Below are positions 19,453 to 28,037 of a stretch of DNA of 64,000 nucleotides, piece by piece. The translations under genes and the position numbers were made by a program. Location of the stretch: positions 1 to 64,000 of the forward strand of contig CAMAXV010000006.1 of the NCBI GenBank assembly GCA_945862385.1, in the 5' to 3' direction. Positions within the stretch are counted from its first letter, which is position 1. Each line of letters starts with the position of its first letter. Origin of the DNA: Chitinophaga pinensis (lineage in GTDB: Bacteria; Bacteroidota; Bacteroidia; Chitinophagales; Chitinophagaceae). The notes beneath the pieces were generated by a model that did not search any database, was not told where the DNA came from, and was given only the letters and a program-made list of their open reading frames with translations.

Positions 19453-19884
19453 ATGAAAAAAAGTATCCTCATCCCTATTCTCTCTTTTATTGTACTTTTT
19501 GCAAATAGTCAGGATCAGCGCATGCAGCGTGAAAACAGACTTGCAGAAATAAAAAAAATTCAGGCCATGGAAATGGCATTCATAACCAAGGAGTTGAACC
19601 TTTCACCAAATGAAGCTCAGAAATTTTGGCCCGTATTTAACCAATATAGAAATGAATTAAGATCTGCAGCCAGTGAAAAAAGGATGGGTGATCACCTTGA
19701 AAAACAGCAGAAAACATTGGATATCAGGAAGAAATATAGAGAGGATTTTTCTAAAGTGATGAGTCAGGAGAGAGCAAACAAGGTTTTTGGAGCTGAAGAA
19801 GAGTTCAAATCCCTTGTCAGAAGGGAGTTTCAAAAAAGACAGTCAGAAAAAAAACAAATGGAACCCAGAAAAAAAGGGTTTTGA
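19453..19884 (+). CDS. Secreted Spy/CpxP-like protein
   Basis: This 143-residue protein has a signal peptide (MKKSILIPILSFIVLFANSQ) and a highly charged helical body. The segment ITKELNLSPNEAQKFWPVF resembles the LTxxQ repeat region of Spy, CpxP and related periplasmic stress chaperones or metal sensors. It ends very basic (QMEPRKKGF). It closes the ECF sigma operon and is followed by a terminator at 19938. A role in sensing or buffering envelope stress is inferred from family and position. Confidence 0.65.
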   Translation: MKKSILIPILSFIVLFANSQDQRMQRENRLAEIKKIQAMEMAFITKELNLSPNEAQKFWPVFNQYRNELRSAASEKRMGDHLEKQQKTLDIRKKYREDFSKVMSQERANKVFGAEEEFKSLVRREFQKRQSEKKQMEPRKKGF

Positions 19885-19937
19885 TTATAAATTTTTATCA
19901 TGTAACTTTAACTCGGTGTTTTTCATAGGTTAGCAAC

Positions 19938-19968
19938 GGCTGGCTCTCTCTAGGGCTGGCCTCTTTTT
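19938..19968 (+). terminator. Intrinsic terminator after the ECF sigma operon
   Basis: GGCTGGC (19938-19944) pairs with GCTGGCC (19955-19961) through five Watson-Crick and two G-U pairs around a 10-base loop, then CTC and a run of seven T. The pairing works only on the plus-strand RNA, which fits its place 53 bp after the Spy-like gene. Confidence 0.65.
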
Positions 19969-20022
19969 TTATAAAACCTACACCTATTCTACTTAAACTA
20001 CTTCAATAAGTAAGTGCAATAA

Positions 20023-20766
20023 TCAACGAAAAGAAAATGTAGGGGTGCTAATATCGTGGTAAAATGCAAATGTCCAACCTTCTTTTTGACCCTGTTCCCA
20101 CCATTCCTGACGCAAGGCCATTGCTTTTTTCCCATCCTGATCATACTTAGCAACAAATCTCGTTTTCATCTGCTGTAATTGCGGTGCTTCATCGCCTGCG
20201 AATAACAAAGTATCGCCATCTTCCCTTATAAAAAATACCTGATGAAAAAGCGAGTGGCCTGAAGACAATTGATGGGTAATGTACCCATCGATTACCCCAA
20301 AATCGTCAAGAAGCACGACCTTATCATGTTTCTCCAGCAAGTAAAGACCCGTAGCATCATAAGAAGGGTTTCCCCCATAAAGTGCGAAATGCAACTCTTG
20401 CTTGTGTATGTAATGAACAGCATTGGGAAAGGAAAGATGATATGCGTCAGTGTAAACATCCTTGAATGATAACCCTCCTGCATGATCACGATGCAGGTGA
20501 CTCATAAGCACCTTGGTTATGTCTGAAGCTGCATATCCCAGAGAATCAATCCGGTCAAACAATTGCAAAACACCATGCTGACTGAAACCAAGTCCCGCAT
20601 CGAGCAAAATAAGATCCCTTGAAGTCTCCACCAGAAAGGGCTGGATTTCAACTAAGAGACTTCCTTTTGAGCGCTGCTGCATGTTATCAGTAACAGGATC
20701 AAAGGGAATGAATACTTTAGAATGATCAATGGTAAAACTACCCTCAGACAGTGGCATTATTTTCAT
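20023..20766 (-). CDS. Metallo-beta-lactamase-fold hydrolase
   Basis: This 247-residue enzyme has the zinc-binding motif SHLHRDHAGG (His90, His92, Asp94, His95) and a later FAGDEAPQ in place of the usual distal acid/His site. It has no signal peptide. The family covers glyoxalases, lactonases, RNases and many unknown esterases; the substrate is not evident. It is the last gene of the minus-strand cell-shape operon, 9 bp after rodA, but nothing in its sequence links it to wall synthesis. Confidence 0.85.
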   Translation of the reverse strand: MKIMPLSEGSFTIDHSKVFIPFDPVTDNMQQRSKGSLLVEIQPFLVETSRDLILLDAGLGFSQHGVLQLFDRIDSLGYAASDITKVLMSHLHRDHAGGLSFKDVYTDAYHLSFPNAVHYIHKQELHFALYGGNPSYDATGLYLLEKHDKVVLLDDFGVIDGYITHQLSSGHSLFHQVFFIREDGDTLLFAGDEAPQLQQMKTRFVAKYDQDGKKAMALRQEWWEQGQKEGWTFAFYHDISTPTFSFR

Positions 20767-20775
20767 AGAAACGTT

Positions 20776-22113
20776 TTAACGCAAAATCATTTGACGGTCG
20801 GCATCAAGGCGCAGGAGAATGAATAACATAATAGTATAGGTAATAAGTGCCGTACCGCCAAAGCTCATGAAGGGCAATGGAATTCCAATCACAGGAACAA
20901 TTCCAATAGTCATACCGATATTGACAAAGACATGAAAAAAGAAAACAGAGGCAACACCATAAGCATAGGCTCTGCTAAATGTACTGCGTTGTCGTTCTGC
21001 AATATTGATTATCCTGAATAATAAAAACAGATATAATCCAAGTAAAACAATACTTCCCAAAAAACCATAACTCTCGCCTATAGTGCAAAATATAAAGTCT
21101 GTCCGTTGCTCGGGAACAAAATCATACCGTGTCTGTGTGCCCTGCATGAGACCCTTTCCAAATAATCCACCAGAACCTATTGCAATTTTACTTTGCTTGA
21201 CATTATAGTTACCTGCTTTTCTCTTATCATTCATTTTCCTGATTTCAACCTCCTTCATCAATTCAGGATCAACTTCAAAGTCCTTCCCTACGGTAGCATA
21301 AATCCGTTGAACCTGGTAAGGTTTAAGGACCTTTTCAAAAAAGTAAGGTATCGCAAACCGTTGTATGCCAACAAAAATAGCCCAGACGCCAATGATAAAA
21401 AACAAAAGCGACCTGTTTCGGCGAAACTGGCGTCTCAGTATAAAAATAAGGATACCTGCCATTGCAGTAAGCATTATGGCCAGCAGGTCAGGATCTAAAA
21501 GCAAAGTAAGTATAACCAGAAATGCGAGGGAGAATCCAATCCATAAAACCGTAGAAGACATTCCCTCCCTGTACATTACAAGGAAAAATGAAAGATACAC
21601 CAGTGCCAATCCTGTTTCACTCTGCAAAACAGCCAATACTGCCGGTCCAAGTATAAACAGGGAAGCCAATACCTGAGAGCGGAGTTTTTTGAAATCCATA
21701 TCAAGTGAAGAAAGGTATTTGGCTAGGGCAAGGTTGACAAATAACTTACACAGTTCGGCCGGTTGAAACTGAAAACCAGGTAGTCTGATTATTGACTTGG
21801 TTCCCTTAATATCGGTATGAAAAGGGAAAACCAGCAACATCAAAATGATACCGATAATATAAAATATGTTGGCAGTTGCCGTAAAAAATTTACTGTCTGT
21901 AAGGAGGATAAAAACGGCAAGAATTATGCAGATAAAGAAATAAAGTAACTGCCTGCTGTAATCTGTATTAAAAGATAAAAAACCCTTTAAAAGATCTTCA
22001 TTTCTGTAAGTTGTTGCAAAAATGCTTGCAATACCCGTAATAACAAGAATAGTGTAAACAATTACAACGCCCCAATCAACACCCATAGAAATATTAAATG
22101 AACTGTTCCTCAT
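20776..22113 (-). CDS. rodA: Peptidoglycan glycosyltransferase RodA (SEDS family)
   Basis: RodA polymerises glycan strands during cell elongation with PBP2. This 445-residue protein is almost entirely membrane helices (about ten), with the SEDS features GFQFQPAELCKL, a soluble loop near the middle, GSGGLFGKGLMQGTQ, DFIFCTIGE and the late IPLPFMSFGGTALI. I chose the ATG at 22113, which overlaps the mrdA stop by 20 bp and gives a ten-residue lead before GVDW as in relatives. A longer in-frame start at 22200 lies deep inside mrdA. Confidence 0.94.
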   Translation of the reverse strand: MRNSSFNISMGVDWGVVIVYTILVITGIASIFATTYRNEDLLKGFLSFNTDYSRQLLYFFICIILAVFILLTDSKFFTATANIFYIIGIILMLLVFPFHTDIKGTKSIIRLPGFQFQPAELCKLFVNLALAKYLSSLDMDFKKLRSQVLASLFILGPAVLAVLQSETGLALVYLSFFLVMYREGMSSTVLWIGFSLAFLVILTLLLDPDLLAIMLTAMAGILIFILRRQFRRNRSLLFFIIGVWAIFVGIQRFAIPYFFEKVLKPYQVQRIYATVGKDFEVDPELMKEVEIRKMNDKRKAGNYNVKQSKIAIGSGGLFGKGLMQGTQTRYDFVPEQRTDFIFCTIGESYGFLGSIVLLGLYLFLLFRIINIAERQRSTFSRAYAYGVASVFFFHVFVNIGMTIGIVPVIGIPLPFMSFGGTALITYTIMLFILLRLDADRQMILR

Positions 22114-24136
22114 ACTCGGATTTAATGGCAACAAGATGATTAAATGATATTTTCCCCTGTTGCTCGCGGTCTTTACTATTACCAGATATGGCAGTTGCAC
22201 GCATGATTACTCTCTTCATTCTTTCCCTCCGCAATGAATCGAGTCTGTTTCTTTTTTGCTTTACAACCGGTATGATAATCTCCTCCTGCTCAATGCGCTC
22301 CACTTCTTTCAGACGGGTAACAGATAGCGAGTCTTTGAGGTATTGTTCCATAATCAATCCAGCCATCGGACCAGCCCAGGTTGCACCAAAACCGCCATTT
22401 TCAACAATGACAGCAACTGCTATTTTGGGATTTTCAACAGGTGCAAAACAAACAAACCAGGAGTGATCATCCAGCTTTTGGCGCCTGCCATATATGATGC
22501 CATAGTTTTCGGCGGTTCCTGTTTTACCAGCAACAGATACACCATTTATCCTGGCAATACGCCCAGTTCCAGTTTCAATTACATCCTGCATGCCCAATTG
22601 CACTATACGATAAATTGTGTCAGGGATACTGGTAACCTGATGCCGCTTTTTATACGGATTCAACAAGGTGTCGGCAGTGGTTGCCCCATCGATGTCTTTG
22701 ACAAAATGAGGTGTATAATAATACCCTTTGTTAGCTATAATACACATCAGATTAGCCATTTGCAGAGGTGTGGCAGTCATTTCACCCTGACCAATTCCAA
22801 GAAAAACGTTGGTACAGGAACTCCAGTTATTATTATAAAGACGATTATAAAACCCAGTATCGGCAATCATCCCTTTATCCTCACTTGGTAAATCCACCCC
22901 AAGCTTCACGCCCATTCCAAAAGAATTCATATATTCCTTCCACCGAACATAACCCTTGTCGGCACCACCTGGAATGCGGGGATTATCAATAGCCAGGCGA
23001 TAAATATGAGAGAAATAGCTGTTGCATGAATTGGCCAGGGCAACCCTTAAATTACCAGCATGGCCTGCATAGCTATGTGTACATTTTATGGGACGCCTGC
23101 AGCCGTAATAAGCGCCATTGCAGCTAATACCAAAATCTGGAGTTATGACTTTTTCATCAAGGGCTATCAAAGCTCCCATGGGCTTTATGGTAGATCCAGG
23201 TGGATATTGTCCTTTTATTGCTCTGTTAAAAAGTGGCCTTGCAGTATCCCTCAACATCCACGAAAAATTATTTTTTCGGAGGCTACCGGTAAGCAGATTA
23301 GGATCGTAGGTTGGACCGCTTGCCATTGCTATGATTCCACCTGTCTGTGGATCTATTGCCACAATTGCGCCTAATTTGTTCTTTAATAGACGTTCCGCAA
23401 GCACCTGAACATCGATGTCTATGTGTGTACGCAGGTTTCTGCCGGCCTTGGCGAGGGAGTCAAATTTTCCCTCCTCATAACGCCCGACTATCCTGTTCTT
23501 ATTATCCTTAACCTGAAACCTCACGCCACGCTTCCCCATCAAAATGGGCTCATAAAAACGTTCCAAACCGCTCAATCCCATATAATCACCCATTTGATAG
23601 AAATAATTCGTCCTTCTCAGGATGTTTGAATCTACCTCGCCCACATACCCCAAGATATGAGCAGCAGCCTTAAAAGGATACGATCTTATTGGACGCTCTT
23701 GCAGAAAAAACCCAGGTTCAAAACGGAAGATATTCTCTTGCAGTTTAACAAATGTTTCCGTATTCAGTGATTGTTCAAAAACTGTTGGCCTGTATCTTCC
23801 ATTCCTGATAATGGCAGCAATGACGCGCTCGTGAAATGCCTGTTTATTGATACCAAGAATCTGACAGATACCTGCAGTATCAAGCCCACGGAGAAGATTA
23901 GGCTGTACCATCAGGTCATAGGTTTTGGTATTTTCCAGGATAGACTTCCCATTCCTGTCAAAAATTATTCCACGCTCTGGATAAATGATGCTTTTACTTA
24001 CTGCATTATCCATCGCAAGCAAGTCATACCTTGAAGATCCAAGCTGAAGAAATATAAGTCTTACAGCCAAAATCAAAAAAGAAGTCGCAATAATAATTCG
24101 GATTACATTTTGTCTTGACTGATAAATTGCAGGCAT
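22094..24136 (-). CDS. mrdA: Penicillin-binding protein 2 (elongation transpeptidase)
   Basis: This 680-residue class B PBP crosslinks peptidoglycan in the elongasome. It has one N-terminal membrane helix (about 10-30), a dimerisation/pedestal region, and a transpeptidase domain. Its active site comprises Ser315-x-x-Lys318 in PPGSTIKP, Ser370-Cys-Asn372, and Lys538-Thr-Gly in AGKTGTAENYG. The C-terminus carries about 80 extra charged residues after the catalytic fold (KQKRNRLDSLRRERMKR and onward). It lies between mreD and rodA, the classic order, and its end overlaps rodA. Confidence 0.96.
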   Translation of the reverse strand: MPAIYQSRQNVIRIIIATSFLILAVRLIFLQLGSSRYDLLAMDNAVSKSIIYPERGIIFDRNGKSILENTKTYDLMVQPNLLRGLDTAGICQILGINKQAFHERVIAAIIRNGRYRPTVFEQSLNTETFVKLQENIFRFEPGFFLQERPIRSYPFKAAAHILGYVGEVDSNILRRTNYFYQMGDYMGLSGLERFYEPILMGKRGVRFQVKDNKNRIVGRYEEGKFDSLAKAGRNLRTHIDIDVQVLAERLLKNKLGAIVAIDPQTGGIIAMASGPTYDPNLLTGSLRKNNFSWMLRDTARPLFNRAIKGQYPPGSTIKPMGALIALDEKVITPDFGISCNGAYYGCRRPIKCTHSYAGHAGNLRVALANSCNSYFSHIYRLAIDNPRIPGGADKGYVRWKEYMNSFGMGVKLGVDLPSEDKGMIADTGFYNRLYNNNWSSCTNVFLGIGQGEMTATPLQMANLMCIIANKGYYYTPHFVKDIDGATTADTLLNPYKKRHQVTSIPDTIYRIVQLGMQDVIETGTGRIARINGVSVAGKTGTAENYGIIYGRRQKLDDHSWFVCFAPVENPKIAVAVIVENGGFGATWAGPMAGLIMEQYLKDSLSVTRLKEVERIEQEEIIIPVVKQKRNRLDSLRRERMKRVIMRATAISGNSKDREQQGKISFNHLVAIKSEYEEQFI

Positions 24137-24176
24137 AAATGCGTGGGATTACCTGCAAATTTACTGATTTGAATGG

Positions 24177-24698
24177 TTACCGGTTTCTTGAATTTCTATT
24201 TATAAACAAATCAATAATAATAATGAGGAAAATGCTGACAACTGATGTGGCAGAAAGCTTTCCAATGAAATAAAAAAAATCACCAAACTGCATCCACTCC
24301 AGGAGAATAAGATAAAAATGATGAACAAATGTCATCGCAAAAAGGTAAATACCGTAGGTAAACAAACCCATGGTTTTACGATCAGGCTCCTCTGAACCCC
24401 ATTCAGTCTGCTCCTTTGGCAACAACAGGTTTATCAGGAATGGTCTCAGAAATCCTATCAATACACATGATGCAGCATGTAAACCCGGTGTAATAAAGAA
24501 AAAGTCTGCCAACATTCCAGTTGCAAAAGAAATCAACAACAAGGGTGCTCTGCTGAACCGGAATGGCAACCAAAGTATAAATACAAAATAAATATAGGGA
24601 ACAATAAACTGATGTAATGGCGGTATTCTGTTCAAAAACAACACCTGAAAGGCAAGTAAAAGAATAAAACGGACAATATGTTTAATCCCCAATGTCAT
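24177..24698 (-). CDS. mreD: Rod-shape protein MreD
   Basis: This 173-residue protein is very hydrophobic, with about five membrane helices and short loops, as expected for MreD, the membrane partner of MreC. Sequence signatures in this family are weak, so the call relies on size, topology and its position between mreC and mrdA. It starts inside the mreC stop (ATGA at 24695-24698), which shows tight translational coupling. It would help assemble the elongation complex. Confidence 0.88.
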   Translation of the reverse strand: MTLGIKHIVRFILLLAFQVLFLNRIPPLHQFIVPYIYFVFILWLPFRFSRAPLLLISFATGMLADFFFITPGLHAASCVLIGFLRPFLINLLLPKEQTEWGSEEPDRKTMGLFTYGIYLFAMTFVHHFYLILLEWMQFGDFFYFIGKLSATSVVSIFLIIIIDLFINRNSRNR

Positions 24699-25543
24699 TC
24701 CCTGATGATGGTTTTATTTATCTGGTCAATCTCTTCTTGCAGCCTGTTTTTCACAACAAAAGCGTGCTGAACGGTATTAAAATCGACTGAAGACCTTACC
24801 CACAACAGATATGTATTGGTCTCCTGGTCTTTCTCTACCCTTTCTACAATACCAATTGTGTATCCAGGGGGGAACTTATCTGAATAAGGACTCGTTACTA
24901 CAGAATCGCCTTTATTGACTTCAACGGTGGTAGGAATTTTTCTAAGGTTAAGCAATCCGGGATCCTTACCATCCCAGGATATCTCCCCCAAACCGCTTCC
25001 CTTTTTTAATACGGCAATGACTTTGGATTGACGGTGCAATAAGCTCATTACGGTAGACATGTTTGCACCGGCACTAACTACTGTTCCGATAATTCCATCA
25101 GGAGCAACAACCGCCAGGTTAGGCTCAATACCCTGCTCCCTCCCACGGTGAATGATCATATAATTTTGCTGAAGAAAAACAGAATTTGAAATAATCCTTG
25201 CCGGCAAATAATTAAACTGCCCAGCCACTGAAGTACTGTCTATCCGGATTGTTTTTGAAACAATTGTTACGCCCGTATCAGGTAAAATATTTCCGGAAGG
25301 CATTAGGGATAATAACCGTGCATTTTGCTCCCGTAAACTGTTATTTTCAGACTGTAGTGATAAATATGATTCTACTTTGTCCGTATTCCTGTATACAGCA
25401 CCTGCAATTTCGCTTGCAACCATATTTAGCGCCGCTTCATGAAATCTGTTAAAATTGAACAAAGAATACAGCGAAACAAACTGTAAAATCAGAAACAGAA
25501 TCAATACTGAGTTTCTAAGCAGAAAAAGGTAAATATTGCGCAT
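24695..25543 (-). CDS. mreC: Rod-shape protein MreC
   Basis: MreC is a periplasmic scaffold of the elongasome. This 282-residue protein has one N-terminal membrane helix (about 10-28), a coiled coil (about 55-78) and the beta-barrel MreC core, with ARIISNSVFLQQNYMIIHRG, GIIGTVVS and LLHRQSKVIAVL. Length and layout are normal. It follows mreB by 32 bp and overlaps mreD by four bases. Confidence 0.94.
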   Translation of the reverse strand: MRNIYLFLLRNSVLILFLILQFVSLYSLFNFNRFHEAALNMVASEIAGAVYRNTDKVESYLSLQSENNSLREQNARLLSLMPSGNILPDTGVTIVSKTIRIDSTSVAGQFNYLPARIISNSVFLQQNYMIIHRGREQGIEPNLAVVAPDGIIGTVVSAGANMSTVMSLLHRQSKVIAVLKKGSGLGEISWDGKDPGLLNLRKIPTTVEVNKGDSVVTSPYSDKFPPGYTIGIVERVEKDQETNTYLLWVRSSVDFNTVQHAFVVKNRLQEEIDQINKTIIRE

Positions 25544-25575
25544 GGAGTCACATCCTCCTGTTTAAACTATTCCAA

Positions 25576-26601
25576 TCATCTCATGATGAATGGGAAATGC
25601 TGATAATTTTTGAGTGCCAATCCTGTTCCCCTTACAACACTCTTCAATGGATCTTCTGCAATATGAACCGGTAACTTAATTTTTTGAGAAAGTCGTTTGT
25701 CCAATCCCCTAAGCAGGGCTCCACCACCAGTAAGGTATAAACCTCGGCGGTAAATATCCGCAGCCAATTCAGGTGGTGTGGTTTCCAGTGCTTTCAGGAT
25801 AGCCTCCTCAATTTTAAAAATTGATTTGTCCAATGCCTCAGCAATTTCCTGGTAACTCACCATGATTTGTTTCGGAATACCCGTTACAAGGTCTCTTCCA
25901 TTTACCGGCATATCATCAGGTGGATTATCCAAATCCTTCATGGCTGCACCAATGGTAATTTTAATCTGCTCTGCTGTTCTCTCACCAATCAGTAGACTGT
26001 GATATCTCCTCAATGCTTCCATGATATCTGCAGTGAATTCATCTCCTGCAATACGAATGGATTGATCACAAACGATACCGGCCAGGGCAATTACGGTAAT
26101 ACCGGTTGTTCCACCCCCGATATCAATAATCATATTTCCAATTGGTTCAGCTACATCAATACCAATTCCCAAAGCAGCAGCCATAGGTTCATGGATCAGG
26201 TAAACTTCCTTGGCTCCAGCTTGCTCAGCACTATCCCTAACAGCTCTTTTCTCAACTTCAGTAATACTTGATGGGATACAAATCATCATCCTCCAGCTTG
26301 GCGGAAACAAAGGCTTTTTGGGATAGATCAATTTAATCATTTCCCTTATCATCAGTTCTGCAGCGTTGAAATCTGCAATTACACCATCTTTTAAAGGCCT
26401 TACGGTGCGGATACTTTCATGTGTTTTTTCATGCATCAACAAAGCCTTCTTACCCACAGCGAGCAAATGCTTTGGATTATTCCGGTCAAGCGCCACGATG
26501 GAAGGCTCATTCACCACAATTTCTTCATCATGTATAATCAGTGTATTGGCTGTTCCAAGGTCAATTGCAATATCCTGGGTAAACCAAGTAAATAGTCCCA
26601 T
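25576..26601 (-). CDS. mreB: Rod-shape actin homologue MreB
   Basis: MreB is the actin-like cytoskeletal protein that guides lateral wall synthesis. The 341-residue sequence has the ATP-binding IAIDLGTANTLI, DIGGGTTGITVIA, and LTGGGALLRGLD near the C-terminus. It is the first gene of the mreB-C-D-mrdA-rodA series, 72 bp downstream of purD's region on the other side. Upstream, the minus strand has an imperfect promoter box, CAACTTTG. The presence of the whole set implies rod or filament morphology. Confidence 0.97.
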   Translation of the reverse strand: MGLFTWFTQDIAIDLGTANTLIIHDEEIVVNEPSIVALDRNNPKHLLAVGKKALLMHEKTHESIRTVRPLKDGVIADFNAAELMIREMIKLIYPKKPLFPPSWRMMICIPSSITEVEKRAVRDSAEQAGAKEVYLIHEPMAAALGIGIDVAEPIGNMIIDIGGGTTGITVIALAGIVCDQSIRIAGDEFTADIMEALRRYHSLLIGERTAEQIKITIGAAMKDLDNPPDDMPVNGRDLVTGIPKQIMVSYQEIAEALDKSIFKIEEAILKALETTPPELAADIYRRGLYLTGGGALLRGLDKRLSQKIKLPVHIAEDPLKSVVRGTGLALKNYQHFPFIMR

Positions 26602-26672
26602 CCTTTCTTAAATTTACTATCCTGCAAAGTTGACATAAATAACCCAATAAACAATCATGAATTTTACAATGG

Positions 26673-27956
26673 TCAATTCATGAATTCATAGCCAATATCT
26701 TTTCTGAAATTCATCCCCTCAAAAGAAATAGAATCAATGCTCTTCAAAGCCCCTGCAACAGCATCCTGAACAGAATCTCCCATGGATGTAACTGCAGCTA
26801 CCCTTCCTCCATTTGTAACCAACTGCCCATTTGCTTCTTTAATCCCTGCTTGAAAAACCATCAGATCGGTGTCGGACAAATTTGCCATACCACTAATTGT
26901 TTTCCCCCGTTCAAAATCACCGGGATAACCTCCGCTGACTAATACAACCGTTGTCGCAGTTCGCTCATCCATCAAAACAGGTGTTTGTCCAAGCTCCCCG
27001 GCAGACATATCCAAAAACAGCTGAACCAGGTCTGACTGTAGCCTTGGCATGACTACTTCAGTTTCAGGATCACCCATCCGGCAATTATATTCTATCACAT
27101 AGGGTTCTCCTGCAACATTGATCAGTCCGAAAAAAACAAACCCGTTGTAAACGATTTTTTCAGCAGACAGGCCTTCTATAGTGGGTTTCACAACTTTATC
27201 AATAACCTTTTGCCTGAAATCTCCGTTATAAAACGGAACAGGACTGATTGCTCCCATACCACCGGTATTCGGACCCGTATCACCCTCTCCGATTCTTTTG
27301 TAATCCTTGGCTTCCGGTAGCATAACATAAGAGCTGCCATCCGTAAGCGCAAACGCACTCATTTCAATGCCATCCAGAAACTCCTCAACAACCACTTTTT
27401 CACTGGCTGAACCGAATTTCGACTGCTGAATCATCTCTTCAAATGTGACCAGGGCCTCTTCGTGTGTTTGTGCAATAACGACACCCTTACCCGCAGCAAG
27501 TCCGTCTGCCTTCAAAACAACCGGCAGTTTATGCTGCTGCAGGTATTGTACGCCCTCATTATAATTGCTACGATTAAACTCCCTGTAAGATGCTGTTGGA
27601 ATGCCATGACGCGCCATAAACGCCTTGGCAAAAGCTTTGCTGCCTTCAAGTTGTGCTCCGGCTGCAGACGGACCAACAACAATCAGTCCAGGTAATTCGG
27701 CATCCTGTTTAAGAAAATCATAAATACCATTAACCAGTGGATCTTCCGGCCCCACCACAACCATATCAACCTTTTTTTCCCTGCAGAAAGTTGCCACCGC
27801 CTGGAAATCTCCGGTGTTCAAAGCGATATTTTGTCCTACTGCACCAGTACCCGGATTGCCAGGGGCAATAAAAAGTTCTGAACACAAAGCACTTTGAGCC
27901 ATTTTCCAGGCCAGCGCATGTTCCCTGCCACCTGAACCCAGGAGAAGTATAATCAT
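26673..27956 (-). CDS. purD: Phosphoribosylamine-glycine ligase
   Basis: PurD (GAR synthetase) makes glycinamide ribonucleotide in purine synthesis, using ATP. The 427-residue ATP-grasp protein begins with LLLGSGGREHALAWK and has LFIAPGNPGT, LKADGLAAGKGV, and the metal-binding YNCRMGDPETEVVMPRL. Length is typical. It is transcribed alone from a promoter box at 27991-27998. An 8-bp inverted repeat (CATGAATT/AATTCATG, 26656-26682) spans its stop codon, without a T-tract. Confidence 0.97.
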   Translation of the reverse strand: MIILLLGSGGREHALAWKMAQSALCSELFIAPGNPGTGAVGQNIALNTGDFQAVATFCREKKVDMVVVGPEDPLVNGIYDFLKQDAELPGLIVVGPSAAGAQLEGSKAFAKAFMARHGIPTASYREFNRSNYNEGVQYLQQHKLPVVLKADGLAAGKGVVIAQTHEEALVTFEEMIQQSKFGSASEKVVVEEFLDGIEMSAFALTDGSSYVMLPEAKDYKRIGEGDTGPNTGGMGAISPVPFYNGDFRQKVIDKVVKPTIEGLSAEKIVYNGFVFFGLINVAGEPYVIEYNCRMGDPETEVVMPRLQSDLVQLFLDMSAGELGQTPVLMDERTATTVVLVSGGYPGDFERGKTISGMANLSDTDLMVFQAGIKEANGQLVTNGGRVAAVTSMGDSVQDAVAGALKSIDSISFEGMNFRKDIGYEFMN

Positions 27957-27990
27957 GGATTAAAAGTATTGTATGATGAAAAAAGCACGG

Positions 27991-27998
27991 CAAAGATA
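27991..27998 (-). promoter_or_regulatory. Promoter -7 box for purD
   Basis: The minus strand reads TATCTTTG, an exact TAnnTTTG box, 34 bases before the purD ATG. A TTTG lies farther upstream but at wider than the usual 19-21 base spacing. Confidence 0.5.
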
Positions 27999-28037
27999 CA
28001 AATTGCTTATTTTAGGTAAATCAACAAATCTAATTGC

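Noticed and set aside
26656-26682. Inverted repeat CATGAATT/AATTCATG across the purD stop, considered as a terminator
   Set aside because: It is A+T-rich, has an 11-base loop and no T-tract on either strand, so I do not call it a terminator.
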